A DNA stretch of 64,000 bases, from positions 3,100,001 to 3,164,000 of the forward strand of contig NZ_CP045393.1 of NCBI RefSeq assembly GCF_009363655.1, written 5' to 3'. Shown here piece by piece: positions 19,155 through 29,181 of the stretch. The position numbers and the translations under genes are program-made. Numbering within the stretch: the stretch's first letter is position 1; every line of letters begins with the position of its first letter. Under the pieces are notes generated by a model. It was not told the origin of the DNA, made no database searches, and worked only from the letters and a program-made list of their open reading frames with translations. Source of the DNA: Roseovarius sp. THAF27 (lineage in GTDB: Bacteria; Pseudomonadota; Alphaproteobacteria; Rhodobacterales; Rhodobacteraceae).

Positions 19155-19851
19155 GACAGACCCCGTGTTATCGCTGCGCGAGGCGGCTCTATCGCTGCAA
19201 GGCAATGCCGGCCCCGTCGACATACTTGAGGCGATCAGCCTCGATGTCCACCGCGGCGACACGCTGGGGCTGGTGGGGCCGTCGGGCTCCGGCAAATCCT
19301 CGCTGCTGATGCTGATGGGCGGGCTGGAACGCGCCACCGGCGGCACGGTCACGGCCTTGGGGCACGACCTGACGACCATGTCCGAGGATGCGCTGGCCCG
19401 CCTGCGCCGCGACCATATCGGCGTCGTGTTCCAGTCCTTCCACCTCATCCCCACCATGACCGCGCTGGAAAACGTCGCCACCCCGCTGGAACTCGCCGGT
19501 GCGCCTGACGCCTTCGCCCGCGCCGAGGAGGAACTGACCGCCGTGGGCCTCGGCAAACGCCTGAACCACTATCCCTCGCAGCTTTCAGGCGGGGAACAAC
19601 AGCGCGTCGCACTCGCCCGCGCCGCCGCACCGCGCCCCGATATCCTCCTGGCGGACGAGCCTACCGGCAACCTCGACAGCACCACAGGCACCGCCATCAT
19701 CGACCTTCTGTTCGGGCTACAGGAGCGCCACGGCGCCACGCTGGTCCTCGTCACGCACGATCCCAGCCTCGCCGACCGCTGCGCCCGCGTGGCCGAGTTG
19801 AGCGACGGCCATCTGTCCGAACGCCAGCCCCCCAAGGCCCGGACCGCATGA
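19153..19851 (+). CDS. ybbA: ABC transporter ATP-binding protein (YbbA-like)
   Basis: A 232-residue LolD/MacB-type ATPase. Walker A is GPSGSGKSS (about residues 40-48), the signature is LSGGEQQRVALARA (about 143-156), Walker B is ILLADEPTGNLDS (about 164-176), and VTHD follows. It pairs with the FtsX-type permease whose start overlaps its stop (19848-19851). Family knowledge links such pairs to lipid/lipoprotein or hydrophobic compound export next to TesA; the substrate is unproven. Confidence 0.9.
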   Translation: MTDPVLSLREAALSLQGNAGPVDILEAISLDVHRGDTLGLVGPSGSGKSSLLMLMGGLERATGGTVTALGHDLTTMSEDALARLRRDHIGVVFQSFHLIPTMTALENVATPLELAGAPDAFARAEEELTAVGLGKRLNHYPSQLSGGEQQRVALARAAAPRPDILLADEPTGNLDSTTGTAIIDLLFGLQERHGATLVLVTHDPSLADRCARVAELSDGHLSERQPPKARTA

Positions 19852-22349
19852 AATTCCGTCTCGCCGCACGCCTTGCGGGCCGCGAATTGCGCGGCGGCCT
19901 GCACGGCTTCCGCATTTTCCTGGCCTGCGTGATCCTCGGCGTCGCGGCCATCGCCGCCGTCGGCACCGTGCGTGAAAGCATCGCCGAAGGCTTGGCACAG
20001 GAAGGCGCCACGCTCCTCGGCGGCGACGCCGAGATCGAACTGACCTATCGCTTCGCCACCCCCGAAGAACGCGCCTGGATGGACACCACCGCCACGCAGG
20101 TCTCCGAAATCGCCGATTTCCGCTCCATGGCCGTCATGGGCGAGGAACGCAGCCTAACGCAGGTCAAGGCTGTCGGCAGCGCCTATCCCCTTGTCGGCAC
20201 GGTAGAACTCTCCCCCGACATCCCTCTGGACCAGGCGCTGGCCGATGACGGCCTCGTCATGCACCCCACCCTCGCCGACCGCCTGGGTGCCGCCCCCGGC
20301 GACACCGTCACGCTGGGCTCCAAATCCTTCACCCTCCGCGCCCTCATAGAACGCGAACCCGACAGCCGCACCGGCGGCTTCGGCCTCGGCCCCCGCACCA
20401 TCGTCCTGCGCAGCGCGCTGGACGGCGCGGGGTTGTTGGAACCCGGCACGCTCTTTTCCTCGCATTACCGCCTCGACCTGCCCCCCGGTACCGATCTCGA
20501 CGCCACGCGGGCGGACGCCGAAGCGGCCCTCGAAGGCAGCGGTATGCGCTGGTCCGACGCCCGCAACGGCGCGCCGGGCGTGGCCGAATTCGTCGAGCGT
20601 CTCGGCGCGTTCCTGATCCTCGTGGGCCTGTCCGGTCTCGCGGTCGGCGGCGTCGGCATCTCCGCCGCGCTCCGCGCTTACCTCTCGGGCAAGACGCAGA
20701 CCATAGCGATCCTGCGCAGCCTCGGCGCGGACCAACCCACGATCTTCCTTACCTACCTGATGCAGGTCGCCGTGCTGGGCGTTCTTGGCATCACCCTTGG
20801 CCTTGCTCTGGGCGTGGGCCTGCCCGTGCTGCTGTCGCCCATCATCACCGCGCAACTGCCCGTTCCGGCGGTCTTTGCGCCATATCCGGGACCGATGGCC
20901 GAGGCCGCGATCTACAGCGCCCTCAGCATCCTCATCTTCACCCTCTGGCCGCTGGCCCAGGCCCGCGATATCCGTCCCGCAGCCCTCTACCGCGATGCCG
21001 ACACCTCCGGCACGATCCCCGGCGCCCCCTTCATCCTGACCACCGCCGCCCTCGTCGCCTCCCTCGTCTGGGTCGCCTCCTGGTTCTCGGGCAATTCAAC
21101 CCTCACCTACTGGACCGCCGGCTCCATCGCCGCCGCCCTCGTGGTGCTGGCCCTCGCCGGTCTCGCCCTGCGCGCCGCCGCCCGCCGCCTGCGCCCGCTC
21201 GCCCGGGGCCGCACCGCGCTTGGCTGGGCGCTTGGCGCCATCGGCGGGCCGCGCAGCACCGCCAGCGCCGTGGTCCTGTCGCTCGGCCTCGGCCTGTCGG
21301 TCCTGGCCGCCGTCGGCCAGGTCGACCGCAACCTGCGCGACGCCATCACCCGCGACCTGCCCACCCGCGCGCCAAGCTTCTTCTTCGTCGACATCCAGCG
21401 CGACCAGATGTCCGACTTCTCCGCCCGGCTCGACAGCGACGACGGCGTCACCCGCGTCGACGCCGCCCCCATGCTGCGCGGCATCATCTCCGAGATCAAC
21501 GGCCAGCCCGCCGCCGAGGTCGCAGGCCAGCACTGGGTCCTCCAAGGCGACCGCGGCGTCAGCTATGCCGCCGCCCTGCCCGAGCGCAGCACCCTCACCG
21601 CCGGCGACTGGTGGGGCGAGGATTACGACGGCCAGCCCCAGGTCAGCTTCGCCGCCGAAGAGGCACAGGAAATGGGCCTGCAACTCGGCGACGAGATCAC
21701 CCTCAACATCCTCGGCCGCGACCTGACGGCGGAAATCACCTCCTTCCGCGAGGTCGATTTTTCCACCGCCGGCATGGGCTTCATCATGATCCTGAACGAG
21801 GCCGCCCTGGTGAACGCGCCGCACAGCTATATCGCCACGGTCTACTCCGACGCCGAGTCCGAGATCGCCATCCTCCGCGACCTCTCCCGCCAGTTCCCCA
21901 ACATCACCGCCATTTCCGTCCGCGACGCCGTCTCGCGGGTCAGCGATCTGCTGGGCAGCCTCGCCTCGGCCACCGCCTGGGGGGCCGCCGCCACGCTTCT
22001 GACCGGCTTCATGGTCCTCATCGGCGCCGCCGCCGCTGACGCCCGCGCCCGCAGCTACGAGGCGGCGATCCTCAAGGTGCTCGGCGCCAGTCGCGCGCGC
22101 ATCCTCTGGGGCCTGTCGCTGCGCGCCGCCCTCCTGGGCGCGGCAGCCGGCAGCGTCGCGCTTGGCGCGGGCATCGCAGGGGCCTGGGCGGTCAGCCATT
22201 ACGTCATGGAAACCTCCTTCGCCGTCGCATGGCCCCCCGCCCTTGGCATCGTCGCGGGCGGCGCGCTGATCAGCCTTCTGGCTGGGCTCGCCTTTGCCCT
22301 CGGCCCCATCTCGGCCCGCCCCGCACAGGTTCTGCGCAGCCGCGAATAA
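19848..22349 (+). CDS. ybbP: ABC transporter permease, FtsX/MacB family (YbbP-like)
   Basis: An 833-residue inner-membrane permease. The N-terminal membrane helix (about residues 18-40) is followed by a periplasmic domain (about 45-240). FtsX-type helices appear at about 255-390, further helices at 410-455 and 480-500, a second periplasmic domain at about 510-690, and a C-terminal FtsX domain at about 695-833. This ten-helix duplicated architecture is that of YbbP. It forms a transporter with the upstream ATPase. The end of the gene is followed by a short gap before the IMPase gene. Confidence 0.9.
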   Translation: MKFRLAARLAGRELRGGLHGFRIFLACVILGVAAIAAVGTVRESIAEGLAQEGATLLGGDAEIELTYRFATPEERAWMDTTATQVSEIADFRSMAVMGEERSLTQVKAVGSAYPLVGTVELSPDIPLDQALADDGLVMHPTLADRLGAAPGDTVTLGSKSFTLRALIEREPDSRTGGFGLGPRTIVLRSALDGAGLLEPGTLFSSHYRLDLPPGTDLDATRADAEAALEGSGMRWSDARNGAPGVAEFVERLGAFLILVGLSGLAVGGVGISAALRAYLSGKTQTIAILRSLGADQPTIFLTYLMQVAVLGVLGITLGLALGVGLPVLLSPIITAQLPVPAVFAPYPGPMAEAAIYSALSILIFTLWPLAQARDIRPAALYRDADTSGTIPGAPFILTTAALVASLVWVASWFSGNSTLTYWTAGSIAAALVVLALAGLALRAAARRLRPLARGRTALGWALGAIGGPRSTASAVVLSLGLGLSVLAAVGQVDRNLRDAITRDLPTRAPSFFFVDIQRDQMSDFSARLDSDDGVTRVDAAPMLRGIISEINGQPAAEVAGQHWVLQGDRGVSYAAALPERSTLTAGDWWGEDYDGQPQVSFAAEEAQEMGLQLGDEITLNILGRDLTAEITSFREVDFSTAGMGFIMILNEAALVNAPHSYIATVYSDAESEIAILRDLSRQFPNITAISVRDAVSRVSDLLGSLASATAWGAAATLLTGFMVLIGAAAADARARSYEAAILKVLGASRARILWGLSLRAALLGAAAGSVALGAGIAGAWAVSHYVMETSFAVAWPPALGIVAGGALISLLAGLAFALGPISARPAQVLRSRE

Positions 22350-22443
22350 CCGCCCGCGCCGCCCCTGACCCGGTTGCGATCCGGCGCCCGGGGTGGCACG
22401 TCACGACCAACCCGAACCACCCCCGAGTCGAAGGAGCGTGCCC

Positions 22444-23355
22444 ATGTCCGCAACACAGTCGGAAACCCTTCCCATCCCTGTCTCCTCGCCGCTGACCAAC
22501 GCCCAGAAGGCCGCGCTCATCAACCTCGTCCGCCGCGCGGCCAAGGCCGAGATCATGCCCCGTTTCCGCAATCTCGCCAGCGCCCAGGTCACCACCAAAT
22601 CCGGCCCCGAGGACCTGGTGACCGAGGCCGACCACGCCGCCGAGGCGATGCTGTCGCGCGGCCTGCAACAGATGTTCCCCCACGCCCTGATCGTGGGCGA
22701 GGAAGCCGCCAGCGCCGACCCGTCGCTGCGCGGCAAACTGGCCGAGGCGGACCTGGCCTTCATCCTTGATCCGGTCGACGGTACATGGAACTTCGTCAAC
22801 GGCCTGGCCATGTTCGGCGTCATCGTCTCGGTCACCCGCTTCGGCAAGCCCGTCTACGGCCTGCTCTACGATCCCGTGATGGATGATTTCATCGCCGCCG
22901 AAGAGGACGGCCCGGCCGAAATGACCCGCGCCACCGGCCGCGCCCGCCCCGTGTCGGTCTCGCAGGGCGGCGAGGTGGACGCGCTCTCGGGCTACATGCA
23001 CTACTACCTCATGGACCGTGCCGTTCAGGCGCAGCTGGCCCCGCTTCTCCCAAAATTCGGCCGCACCGGCTCGCTGCGCTGCTCCTGCCACGAATACCGG
23101 ATGCTAGCCCAGGGCCACGCTGATTTCCTGCTCTCGGCCACGCTCAACCCATGGGACCACGCGGCCGGCGTGCTGATCGTTCAGTGCGCAGGCGGCGTGG
23201 TGCGCATGCTCGACGGGCGCGACTACAACGCCGGCATCGCCACCGGCTACCTGCTTGCCGCCCCCGACGAGGCCAGCTGGCAGAAGCTCCACGCGGTGCT
23301 CAACCCGCGGCTCGACCCGGCAGCCGAGCCGCCGAAAGCCGAAAAAGGCGACTGA
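22444..23355 (+). CDS. Inositol monophosphatase family protein
   Basis: A 303-residue Mg-dependent phosphatase of the IMPase/SuhB/CysQ/HisN superfamily. Metal-binding motifs are VGEEAA (about residues 81-86), LDPVDGTWNFVNG (about 107-119) and WDHAAGV (about 238-244). The ATG at 22444 follows GAAGGAG; about 20 extra N-terminal residues precede the core. The substrate could be inositol phosphate, histidinol phosphate or PAP and cannot be fixed here. The gene stands alone after ybbP. Confidence 0.88.
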   Translation: MSATQSETLPIPVSSPLTNAQKAALINLVRRAAKAEIMPRFRNLASAQVTTKSGPEDLVTEADHAAEAMLSRGLQQMFPHALIVGEEAASADPSLRGKLAEADLAFILDPVDGTWNFVNGLAMFGVIVSVTRFGKPVYGLLYDPVMDDFIAAEEDGPAEMTRATGRARPVSVSQGGEVDALSGYMHYYLMDRAVQAQLAPLLPKFGRTGSLRCSCHEYRMLAQGHADFLLSATLNPWDHAAGVLIVQCAGGVVRMLDGRDYNAGIATGYLLAAPDEASWQKLHAVLNPRLDPAAEPPKAEKGD

Positions 23356-23709
23356 TCGGCGTCCTTTTCACCCATGAATTGAAACGTCACAATCGGGCCA
23401 TTTTCCCGGAACCCGGCCCCGCGCTCGGCGTTATGTCCACACTGCATATCGATCGCATCAGCAAGCCTTCGGAACAGGCAAGACGCCGCCGCGAAACGGC
23501 CGGCGCCCTGCAAATGTACCGAATGTCCCGAGGTCAGTTTGAACCGTCTGACCGATGGCCGCGACCCACAGGTATTCGTTCCAAGGGTCATCCCGCCCGA
23601 CCGAACGAGGGCCCTGCCCCTGTCCCGGGCAAGGCCCGATCATTTTAGCGAGTGATTTCAGTAGCCAAGTAAGGGCGGTCTCCCTCGGGAGGCCGCCTGA
23701 TTTACGTGC
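23356..23709. other. Intergenic region between IMPase gene and gcvP, weak small ORF
   Basis: About 350 bp. On the plus strand an ATG at 23433 opens a 71-residue frame to 23648 (begins MSTLHIDRISKPSEQARRRR) with basic and Pro-rich content, poor ribosome-binding context and no recognised family; I do not call it a gene. The right end holds the gcvP hairpin. The rest shows nothing I can name. Confidence 0.4.
23674..23697 (-). terminator. Hairpin downstream of gcvP
   Basis: On the minus strand GGCGGCCTCC-CGAG-GGAGACCGCC forms a 10-bp stem (one G-T pair) 12 bases after the gcvP stop codon. No clear T-run follows (CTTACTT), so it is either a weak intrinsic terminator or an mRNA 3'-end protector. 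Confidence 0.55.
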
Positions 23710-26562
23710 TCACTCCGCCGCCTCGGCATAGGCCTCCATCGGCGGACAGGTACATATCAGGTTGCGGTCGCCATAGGCATTGTCCACCCGGTTGACCGGC
23801 GGCCAGTACTTGTCCACCCGGAACGCGCCCGGCGGGAAACAAGCCTGTTCGCGGCTATAGGGCCGGTCCCAGTCCCGCACCAGGTCCTCCATCGTGTGCG
23901 GCGCGTGTTTCAGCGGATTGTTCTCGCGGTCCATGTCGCCATCCTCGATGGCGCGGATCTCCTCGCGGATCGCCAGCATCGCATCGCAGAACCGGTCCAG
24001 CTCCGCCTTGGTCTCGCTCTCCGTCGGCTCGATCATCAGCGTGCCCGCCACCGGCCAACTCATCGTGGGCGCGTGAAACCCGCAATCCATCAGCCGCTTG
24101 GCGATGTCGTCCACCGTCACGCCCGCACTCTCGGCAAAGGGGCGCGTGTCCAGGATGCACTCATGCGCCACCCGGTCGTTGCGCCCGCGATAGAGCACGT
24201 CATACGCCCCCTCCAGCCGCTTGGCGATGTAGTTGGCGTTCAATATCGCCACCCGGGTCGCCTGCGTCAGCCCCTCGCCGCCCATCAGAAGCGTATAGGC
24301 CCAGCTGATCGGCAGGATCGAGGCCGAGCCGTAAGGCGCCGCCGACACCGGCCCCGGCCCGTCGTCCTGCCCGCGCGGATCGCCCGGCAGGTGCGGCGCA
24401 AGGTGCGCCTTCACGCCAATCGGCCCCATGCCCGGCCCGCCCCCGCCATGCGGAATGCAGAAGGTCTTGTGCAGGTTCAGGTGGCTGACATCCCCGCCCA
24501 GGTCCCCGGGCCGCGACAGCCCCACCATGGCGTTCAGGTTGGCCCCGTCGATATAGACCTGCCCCCCATGCGCGTGGGTGATCTTGCACACGTCGAGCAC
24601 GGTCTCCTCGAACACGCCATGCGTGCTGGGATAGGTGATCATGCAGGCCGCCAGGCTGTCGGCATTGGCCTCCGCCTTGGCGCGGAAATCGTCCAGGTCG
24701 ATATCGCCGTTGCTGTCGGATTTCACCGGCACCACCTTCCAGCCCACCATCTGCGCGCTCGCGGGGTTGGTGCCATGCGCGCTCGTGGGAATCAGGCAGA
24801 CATTGCGGTGCCCCTCGCCATTGGCCGCGTGATAGGCCGCGATCGTCAACAGCCCCGCATACTCCCCCTGCGCGCCCGAATTGGGCTGCATCGACATCGC
24901 GTCATAGCCGGTGATCTCGCACAGCCTTGCACTCAGGTCGTCGATCAGCTTTCCATAGCCTTCGGCCTGGTTCTTGGGGCAGAACGGGTGCAGCCGGGCG
25001 AACTCGCGCCAGCTGATCGGCATCATCTCGGCCGCCGCGTTCAGCTTCATCGTGCACGACCCCAGCGGAATCATCGCCCGGTCCAGCGCCAGGTCCCGGT
25101 CCGCCAGCCGCCGCATGTAGCGCATCATCTCGGTCTCGGCCCGGTTCATGTGAAAGATCGGATGCTCCAGGTAGCCGCTCTGCCGGTGCATCTTTTCCGG
25201 CACACGGTACTCGGGCGTGAAATCCTCGTCCGCCTTCGCGATCCCGAAGGCGCGCCAGACCGCCTCGATATTCTTGGGCCGGGTCGCCTCGTCCAGCGTG
25301 ATGCCGACACGGGTGTCGCCCACCCGGCGCAGGTTGATCCCCTCGTCGACGGCCGATTTCATCACCGCCGCCTGCAACGGACCCACATCGACCGTGATCG
25401 TGTCGAAATAGGCCTTCGGATCCACCTTGAACCCCGCCGCCTCCAGCCCCTTGGCCAGCCGCACGGTCTTGCGATGGATGCGCTGCGCGATGGCCTGCAA
25501 GCCCTTGGGGCCGTGAAACACCGCATACATCGACGCCATGACGGCCAAAAGCGCCTGCGCGGTACAGACATTCGAGGTGGCCTTCTCGCGCCGGATATGC
25601 TGCTCGCGCGTCTGCAACGACAGACGGTAGGCCCGGTTGCCATGGGCATCCACCGACACGCCCACGATCCGCCCCGGCATCGCGCGCTTATAGGCATCCC
25701 GGCATGCCATGTAGGCCGCGTGCGGCCCGCCATAGCCCATCGGAACCCCGAACCGCTGGACCGAGCCCACGGCGATATCCGCCCCCATCGCGCCGGGCTC
25801 TTTCAACAGCGTCAGCGCCAGCGGGTCCGCCGACACGATCCCGACCGCGTTCTCGGCATGCAACGCCTCCATCTGGGCCGTGAAGTCCCGCACATGCCCA
25901 TAGGTCCCGGGATACTGGAAGAGCGCGCCGAAAACCTTGTCCGCCTCCAGCTTCTCCGGGTCGCCCACGATCACCTCGATCCCCAGCGGTTTGGCACGGG
26001 TCTGCACCACCGCGATATTCTGCGGGTGACAATCGCGGTCGACGAAGAACGCCCTGGCCTTCGACTTGGCCACCCGCTGCGCCGTGGTCATCGCCTCGGC
26101 ACAGGCCGTCGCCTCGTCCAGCAGGGACGCATTCGCCACCTCCAGCCCCGTCAGGTCGCAGATCATGGTCTGGAAGTTCAACAGCGCCTCCAGCCGCCCC
26201 TGGCTGATCTCGGGCTGGTACGGCGTATAGGCGGTATACCACGCCGGGTTCTCCAGAATATTGCGCTGGATCGCCGGCGGCGTGACCGTGCCGTGATAGC
26301 CCTGCCCGATCAGGCTCACCAGTACCTTGTTCTGCCCCGCCACCATGCGCATCTCGTGCATCAGCTCGCGCTCGGACTTGGGCTTGCCGAAATCCAGTTT
26401 CCCGGCCTGCCGGATCGACTTGGGCACGGTCTCGTCGATCAGCTGGTCGAGGTCCTCGACTCCCAGCGCGGCATACATCTCGGCCATCTCCTCGGGCGAC
26501 GGCCCGATATGGCGCCGGTTGGCGAAATCGTAGGGCAGGTAGTCTGTGGGTTCGAACGGCAT
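23710..26562 (-). CDS. gcvP: Glycine dehydrogenase (decarboxylating), P protein
   Basis: A 950-residue PLP enzyme that decarboxylates glycine and passes the aminomethyl group to lipoylated GcvH. It is a fused two-half P protein: the N-terminal half carries the ancestral inactive copy, and the C-terminal half carries the PLP lysine in [18 protein letters not shown] (about residue 697), followed by the Gly-rich loop. The length is standard for the homodimeric form. It is third in gcvT-gcvH-gcvP, 154 bp after gcvH; that gap has two A+T-rich hairpins. Control comes from the glycine riboswitch upstream of gcvT. Confidence 0.97.
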   Translation of the reverse strand: MPFEPTDYLPYDFANRRHIGPSPEEMAEMYAALGVEDLDQLIDETVPKSIRQAGKLDFGKPKSERELMHEMRMVAGQNKVLVSLIGQGYHGTVTPPAIQRNILENPAWYTAYTPYQPEISQGRLEALLNFQTMICDLTGLEVANASLLDEATACAEAMTTAQRVAKSKARAFFVDRDCHPQNIAVVQTRAKPLGIEVIVGDPEKLEADKVFGALFQYPGTYGHVRDFTAQMEALHAENAVGIVSADPLALTLLKEPGAMGADIAVGSVQRFGVPMGYGGPHAAYMACRDAYKRAMPGRIVGVSVDAHGNRAYRLSLQTREQHIRREKATSNVCTAQALLAVMASMYAVFHGPKGLQAIAQRIHRKTVRLAKGLEAAGFKVDPKAYFDTITVDVGPLQAAVMKSAVDEGINLRRVGDTRVGITLDEATRPKNIEAVWRAFGIAKADEDFTPEYRVPEKMHRQSGYLEHPIFHMNRAETEMMRYMRRLADRDLALDRAMIPLGSCTMKLNAAAEMMPISWREFARLHPFCPKNQAEGYGKLIDDLSARLCEITGYDAMSMQPNSGAQGEYAGLLTIAAYHAANGEGHRNVCLIPTSAHGTNPASAQMVGWKVVPVKSDSNGDIDLDDFRAKAEANADSLAACMITYPSTHGVFEETVLDVCKITHAHGGQVYIDGANLNAMVGLSRPGDLGGDVSHLNLHKTFCIPHGGGGPGMGPIGVKAHLAPHLPGDPRGQDDGPGPVSAAPYGSASILPISWAYTLLMGGEGLTQATRVAILNANYIAKRLEGAYDVLYRGRNDRVAHECILDTRPFAESAGVTVDDIAKRLMDCGFHAPTMSWPVAGTLMIEPTESETKAELDRFCDAMLAIREEIRAIEDGDMDRENNPLKHAPHTMEDLVRDWDRPYSREQACFPPGAFRVDKYWPPVNRVDNAYGDRNLICTCPPMEAYAEAAE

Positions 26563-26656
26563 GACAATCGCTCCTTGGTGTCAGACAAGAGACGGGACCG
26601 GGGCGACGCGCGCCGCCCCTGCTTCCTCTGGCCAAAAATATCCCCGCCGGAGGCAC

Positions 26657-26700
26657 AAAAATCTTCACAAGATTTTTGCCAAAATTTTCCCAAAATTTTG
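26657..26700 (-). terminator. Two A+T-rich hairpins between gcvH and gcvP
   Basis: AAAAATCTT-CAC-AAGATTTTT (26657-26677) and CAAAATTTT-CCC-AAAATTTTG (26680-26700) are perfect 9-bp inverted repeats in an otherwise G+C-rich operon. Read on the minus strand, the second stem ends in a T-run. It could be a partial terminator that lowers gcvP relative to gcvT/H, or a recurring intergenic element. Confidence 0.55.
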
Positions 26701-26716
26701 CGCCCGGCGGCGTGGA

Positions 26717-27076
26717 TCAGTCGATGAAATCCTTGTAGGCGGCTTCATCCATGTAGTCGTCCATCGGCGAGGTGTCCGACGGCTTGATCTTGAAGAACCA
26801 GCCGTCGCCCTCGGGGTCCTCGTTGACCTTGCTGGGGCTGTCGGCCAGCACCTCGTTGACCTCCACGATCTCGCCATCCAGCGGCGCCAGGATGTCCGAG
26901 GCCGCCTTGACGCTCTCGATCACCACGATCTCGTCGTCCTTGGTCACCTCCGCACCCACCTCGGGCAGTTCCACGAAAACGATATCGCCCAGTTGCTCGG
27001 CGGCGTGGCTGGTGATGCCGACCGTGACGATGTCCCCGTCCTGGTCCAGCCACTCGTGTTCTTCGGTGTATTTCAT
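26717..27076 (-). CDS. gcvH: Glycine cleavage system H protein
   Basis: A 119-residue lipoyl carrier that shuttles the aminomethyl intermediate between GcvP, GcvT and dihydrolipoyl dehydrogenase. The lipoyl lysine is in VIESVKAAS (about K57). HEWL near the N-terminus and GDGWFFKIK near the C-terminus are family features. The start ATG at 27076 follows AGGAGACTTGC, 16 bp after gcvT. No GcvL gene is adjacent. Confidence 0.97.
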   Translation of the reverse strand: MKYTEEHEWLDQDGDIVTVGITSHAAEQLGDIVFVELPEVGAEVTKDDEIVVIESVKAASDILAPLDGEIVEVNEVLADSPSKVNEDPEGDGWFFKIKPSDTSPMDDYMDEAAYKDFID

Positions 27077-27092
27077 GCAAGTCTCCTGATGT

Positions 27093-28217
27093 TCAGCGTT
27101 TGAAATTTGCGGGCGTGAACGGCATCTCCGCCACCCGGACGGGCAGGCGCTTGCCGCGCACCTCGCCATAAAGCGTCGTTCCGGCCGAGGCGTGGCTCGC
27201 CGCGACATATCCCATCGACATCGGCGCCTCTATGCTGGGTCCGTAGGCGCCCGAGGTCACCTGCCCCACCGCCTCGCCCCCGGTCTCGCTGCCGAAAACC
27301 TGCGTGCCGGCCCGCATCGGCGCGCGCCCCTCGGGGCGCAGCCCCACGCGGCACCGCGCCACGCCGTTCTCCAGCTGGTCCAGGATCACCTCCTCGCCGG
27401 GAAATCCGCCTTCGCGCTCTCCGCCCCGGCGGCGCGCCTTCTGGATGGCCCAGCTCAGCCCCGCCTCCACCGGCGTCGTCTCCGCGTCGATATCCTGACC
27501 GTAAAGGCACAGCCCCGCCTCCAGCCGCAGACTGTCGCGCGCGCCCAGGCCCACAGGCTCCACCGCCTCGTGCAGCAAAAGCGCCCGCGCCAGCGGTTCG
27601 GCCTGCGCCTCGGGCACCGAAATCTCAAAGCCGTCCTCGCCGGTATAACCAGAGCGCGACACCCACAACTCCCCGTAATCCGAGGTGAAAATGCCGGTAT
27701 CCAGGAATTTCATGATCTCGCAGCCCGCGGCGATGGGCGCCAGCGCATCGACGGCCTTCGGCCCCTGCAACGCAATCAGCGCACGGTCCGTCACCTCGAC
27801 CACCTCGCAATCGGGCAAACCCTCGCGCATCCACGCGATGTCATCCGCCTTGCAGGCCGCGTTCACCACCACCAACAGGTGATCGCCCCGGTTGGTCAGC
27901 ATCAGGTCGTCGCGAATGCCGCCCGCCTCATTGGTAAAGAAACCGTAGCGCTGCCGCTTCTCGCCCAGCCCCATCAGGCTCACCGGCACCAGCCGCTCCA
28001 TCGCCTGCGCCGCGCCGCCATAGCCCGCCTCGTGGCGGACCAGAACCTGACCCATGTGGCTCACGTCAAAGAGCCCCGCCTTGTCCCGCGTATGCAGGTG
28101 CTCGCCCATCACGCCCAGCCCGTATTGCAGCGGCATCTCGTAGCCCGCGAACCCGGTCATCTTCGCGCCCAGCGCCTTGTGCAGGCCCGTCAGCGGCGTC
28201 TCGCGCAGATCACTCAT
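27093..28217 (-). CDS. gcvT: Glycine cleavage system T protein (aminomethyltransferase)
   Basis: A 374-residue tetrahydrofolate-dependent aminomethyltransferase releasing ammonia and forming methylene-THF. The N-terminal [26 protein letters not shown] segment, DVSHMGQ (about residues 49-55) and [10 protein letters not shown] (about 195-204) are GcvT hallmarks. It is the first gene of the operon, with AGGAGAGCCG before the ATG and a glycine riboswitch ending about 80 bp upstream. Length is normal. Confidence 0.97.
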   Translation of the reverse strand: MSDLRETPLTGLHKALGAKMTGFAGYEMPLQYGLGVMGEHLHTRDKAGLFDVSHMGQVLVRHEAGYGGAAQAMERLVPVSLMGLGEKRQRYGFFTNEAGGIRDDLMLTNRGDHLLVVVNAACKADDIAWMREGLPDCEVVEVTDRALIALQGPKAVDALAPIAAGCEIMKFLDTGIFTSDYGELWVSRSGYTGEDGFEISVPEAQAEPLARALLLHEAVEPVGLGARDSLRLEAGLCLYGQDIDAETTPVEAGLSWAIQKARRRGGEREGGFPGEEVILDQLENGVARCRVGLRPEGRAPMRAGTQVFGSETGGEAVGQVTSGAYGPSIEAPMSMGYVAASHASAGTTLYGEVRGKRLPVRVAEMPFTPANFKR

Positions 28218-28298
28218 CGGCTCTCCTTCGCATCTCGCACCGGGCGCATCTGGCTAGGCAACCGGCATCCGTTCCGCGCACCCTCGTGTCGCGTCCGA

Positions 28299-28455
28299 TG
28301 CCCCCTCTGTCCTTTCGCCTGAGATCGCTATCCCTTCGGCGCCGCAGGATTTTCCCGCGGTCTCTCCAGAGTCGTCCATCGGCCGGTCCTTGCGCCTGAG
28401 AGTTTCCGGGGCGGTTGCTCCTTCGGCACCGGCAACGCCGGTTCTCCCGTTCCGA
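28299..28455 (-). promoter_or_regulatory. Tandem glycine riboswitch
   Basis: Two consecutive glycine aptamers read on the minus strand upstream of gcvT. The first contains GGAGAAC, GCCGAAGGAGC and CTCTCAGGCGCAAGGACC. The second contains CTCTGGAGAG, GCCGAAGGGATAGC and ATCTCAGGCGAAAGGACAGAGG. The order and the short linker are those of the cooperative tandem type that switches on gcv operons when glycine is abundant. The ligand and effect are family knowledge; the motifs are seen directly. Confidence 0.93.
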
Positions 28456-28590
28456 TACTCAACGAGCGTAGTGACCGCTCCGGACCTCTGCAAGCAGAAT
28501 GACGGACCAGGATCACAGTTCGGTCGTCCGCCTTGACCTTTGCCCCCGCACCTGTTGACATCAAGGCGCGAACAGAAAGGCGGTTTCCAC

Positions 28591-29181
28591 GTGCAACCCG
28601 GATTCTTCTTCGGCTATGGCAGCCTGGTGAATCGCGGCACCCATGCTTACGAAGATGCCCACCCGGCCCAGCTTTCGGGCTGGCGTCGCGCCTGGCGCAA
28701 GACGACCCTGCGCGAGGTGGCGTATCTCACGGCCGTGCCCGACACCACCGCCCAGATCGACGGCCTCGTCGCCGGCGTGCCCGGCGCCGACTGGGCCGCG
28801 CTCGACGCGCGCGAACGCGCCTACATGCGCGTGCCGGCCCGCCACCAGGTCCGCACCCACTTGCCCGAAGACGCCGACCTGGTGGTCTTCGCCATCGAGG
28901 ACGGCCAACACCAGAACCCCGACGCGGTCAGCCCGGTGCTGCTCAGCTATATCGATGTGGTGGTCCAGGGCTACCTGCATGTCTTCGGCGAAGACGGCGT
29001 AGAGCGCTTCTTCGACACGACAACCGGCTGGGACGCCCCCATCCTCGACGACCGCCGCCGCCCGCTCTACCCGCGCCACCAAAAGCTCAAGCGAAAGGAA
29101 ACCGCGCTGGTGAACGACATGCTCGACCGTGTCGGCGCAAAGGTTCAGCCTGTCTCGACCTTCAGCCCGTTGCGGGACTGA
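28591..29181 (+). CDS. Gamma-glutamylcyclotransferase-like (GGCT/ChaC fold) protein
   Basis: A 196-residue protein with the GGCT/AIG2-like signature FFFGYGSLVN near residues 5-14 and a later Glu-containing stretch; ends PVSTFSPLRD. The family releases 5-oxoproline from gamma-glutamyl amines or glutathione-derived peptides, but the exact substrate is unknown. GTG at 28591 is taken as the start because the family begins at this motif; an in-frame ATG at 28540 would add 17 unrelated residues. It is divergent from the gcv operon. Confidence 0.75.
   Translation: MQPGFFFGYGSLVNRGTHAYEDAHPAQLSGWRRAWRKTTLREVAYLTAVPDTTAQIDGLVAGVPGADWAALDARERAYMRVPARHQVRTHLPEDADLVVFAIEDGQHQNPDAVSPVLLSYIDVVVQGYLHVFGEDGVERFFDTTTGWDAPILDDRRRPLYPRHQKLKRKETALVNDMLDRVGAKVQPVSTFSPLRD

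Noticed and set aside
23896-26727. A 943-codon open frame antisense to gcvP
   Set aside because: Composition is that of a G+C-driven shadow (His/Arg/Pro/Gln-rich); gcvP on the other strand is unmistakable.
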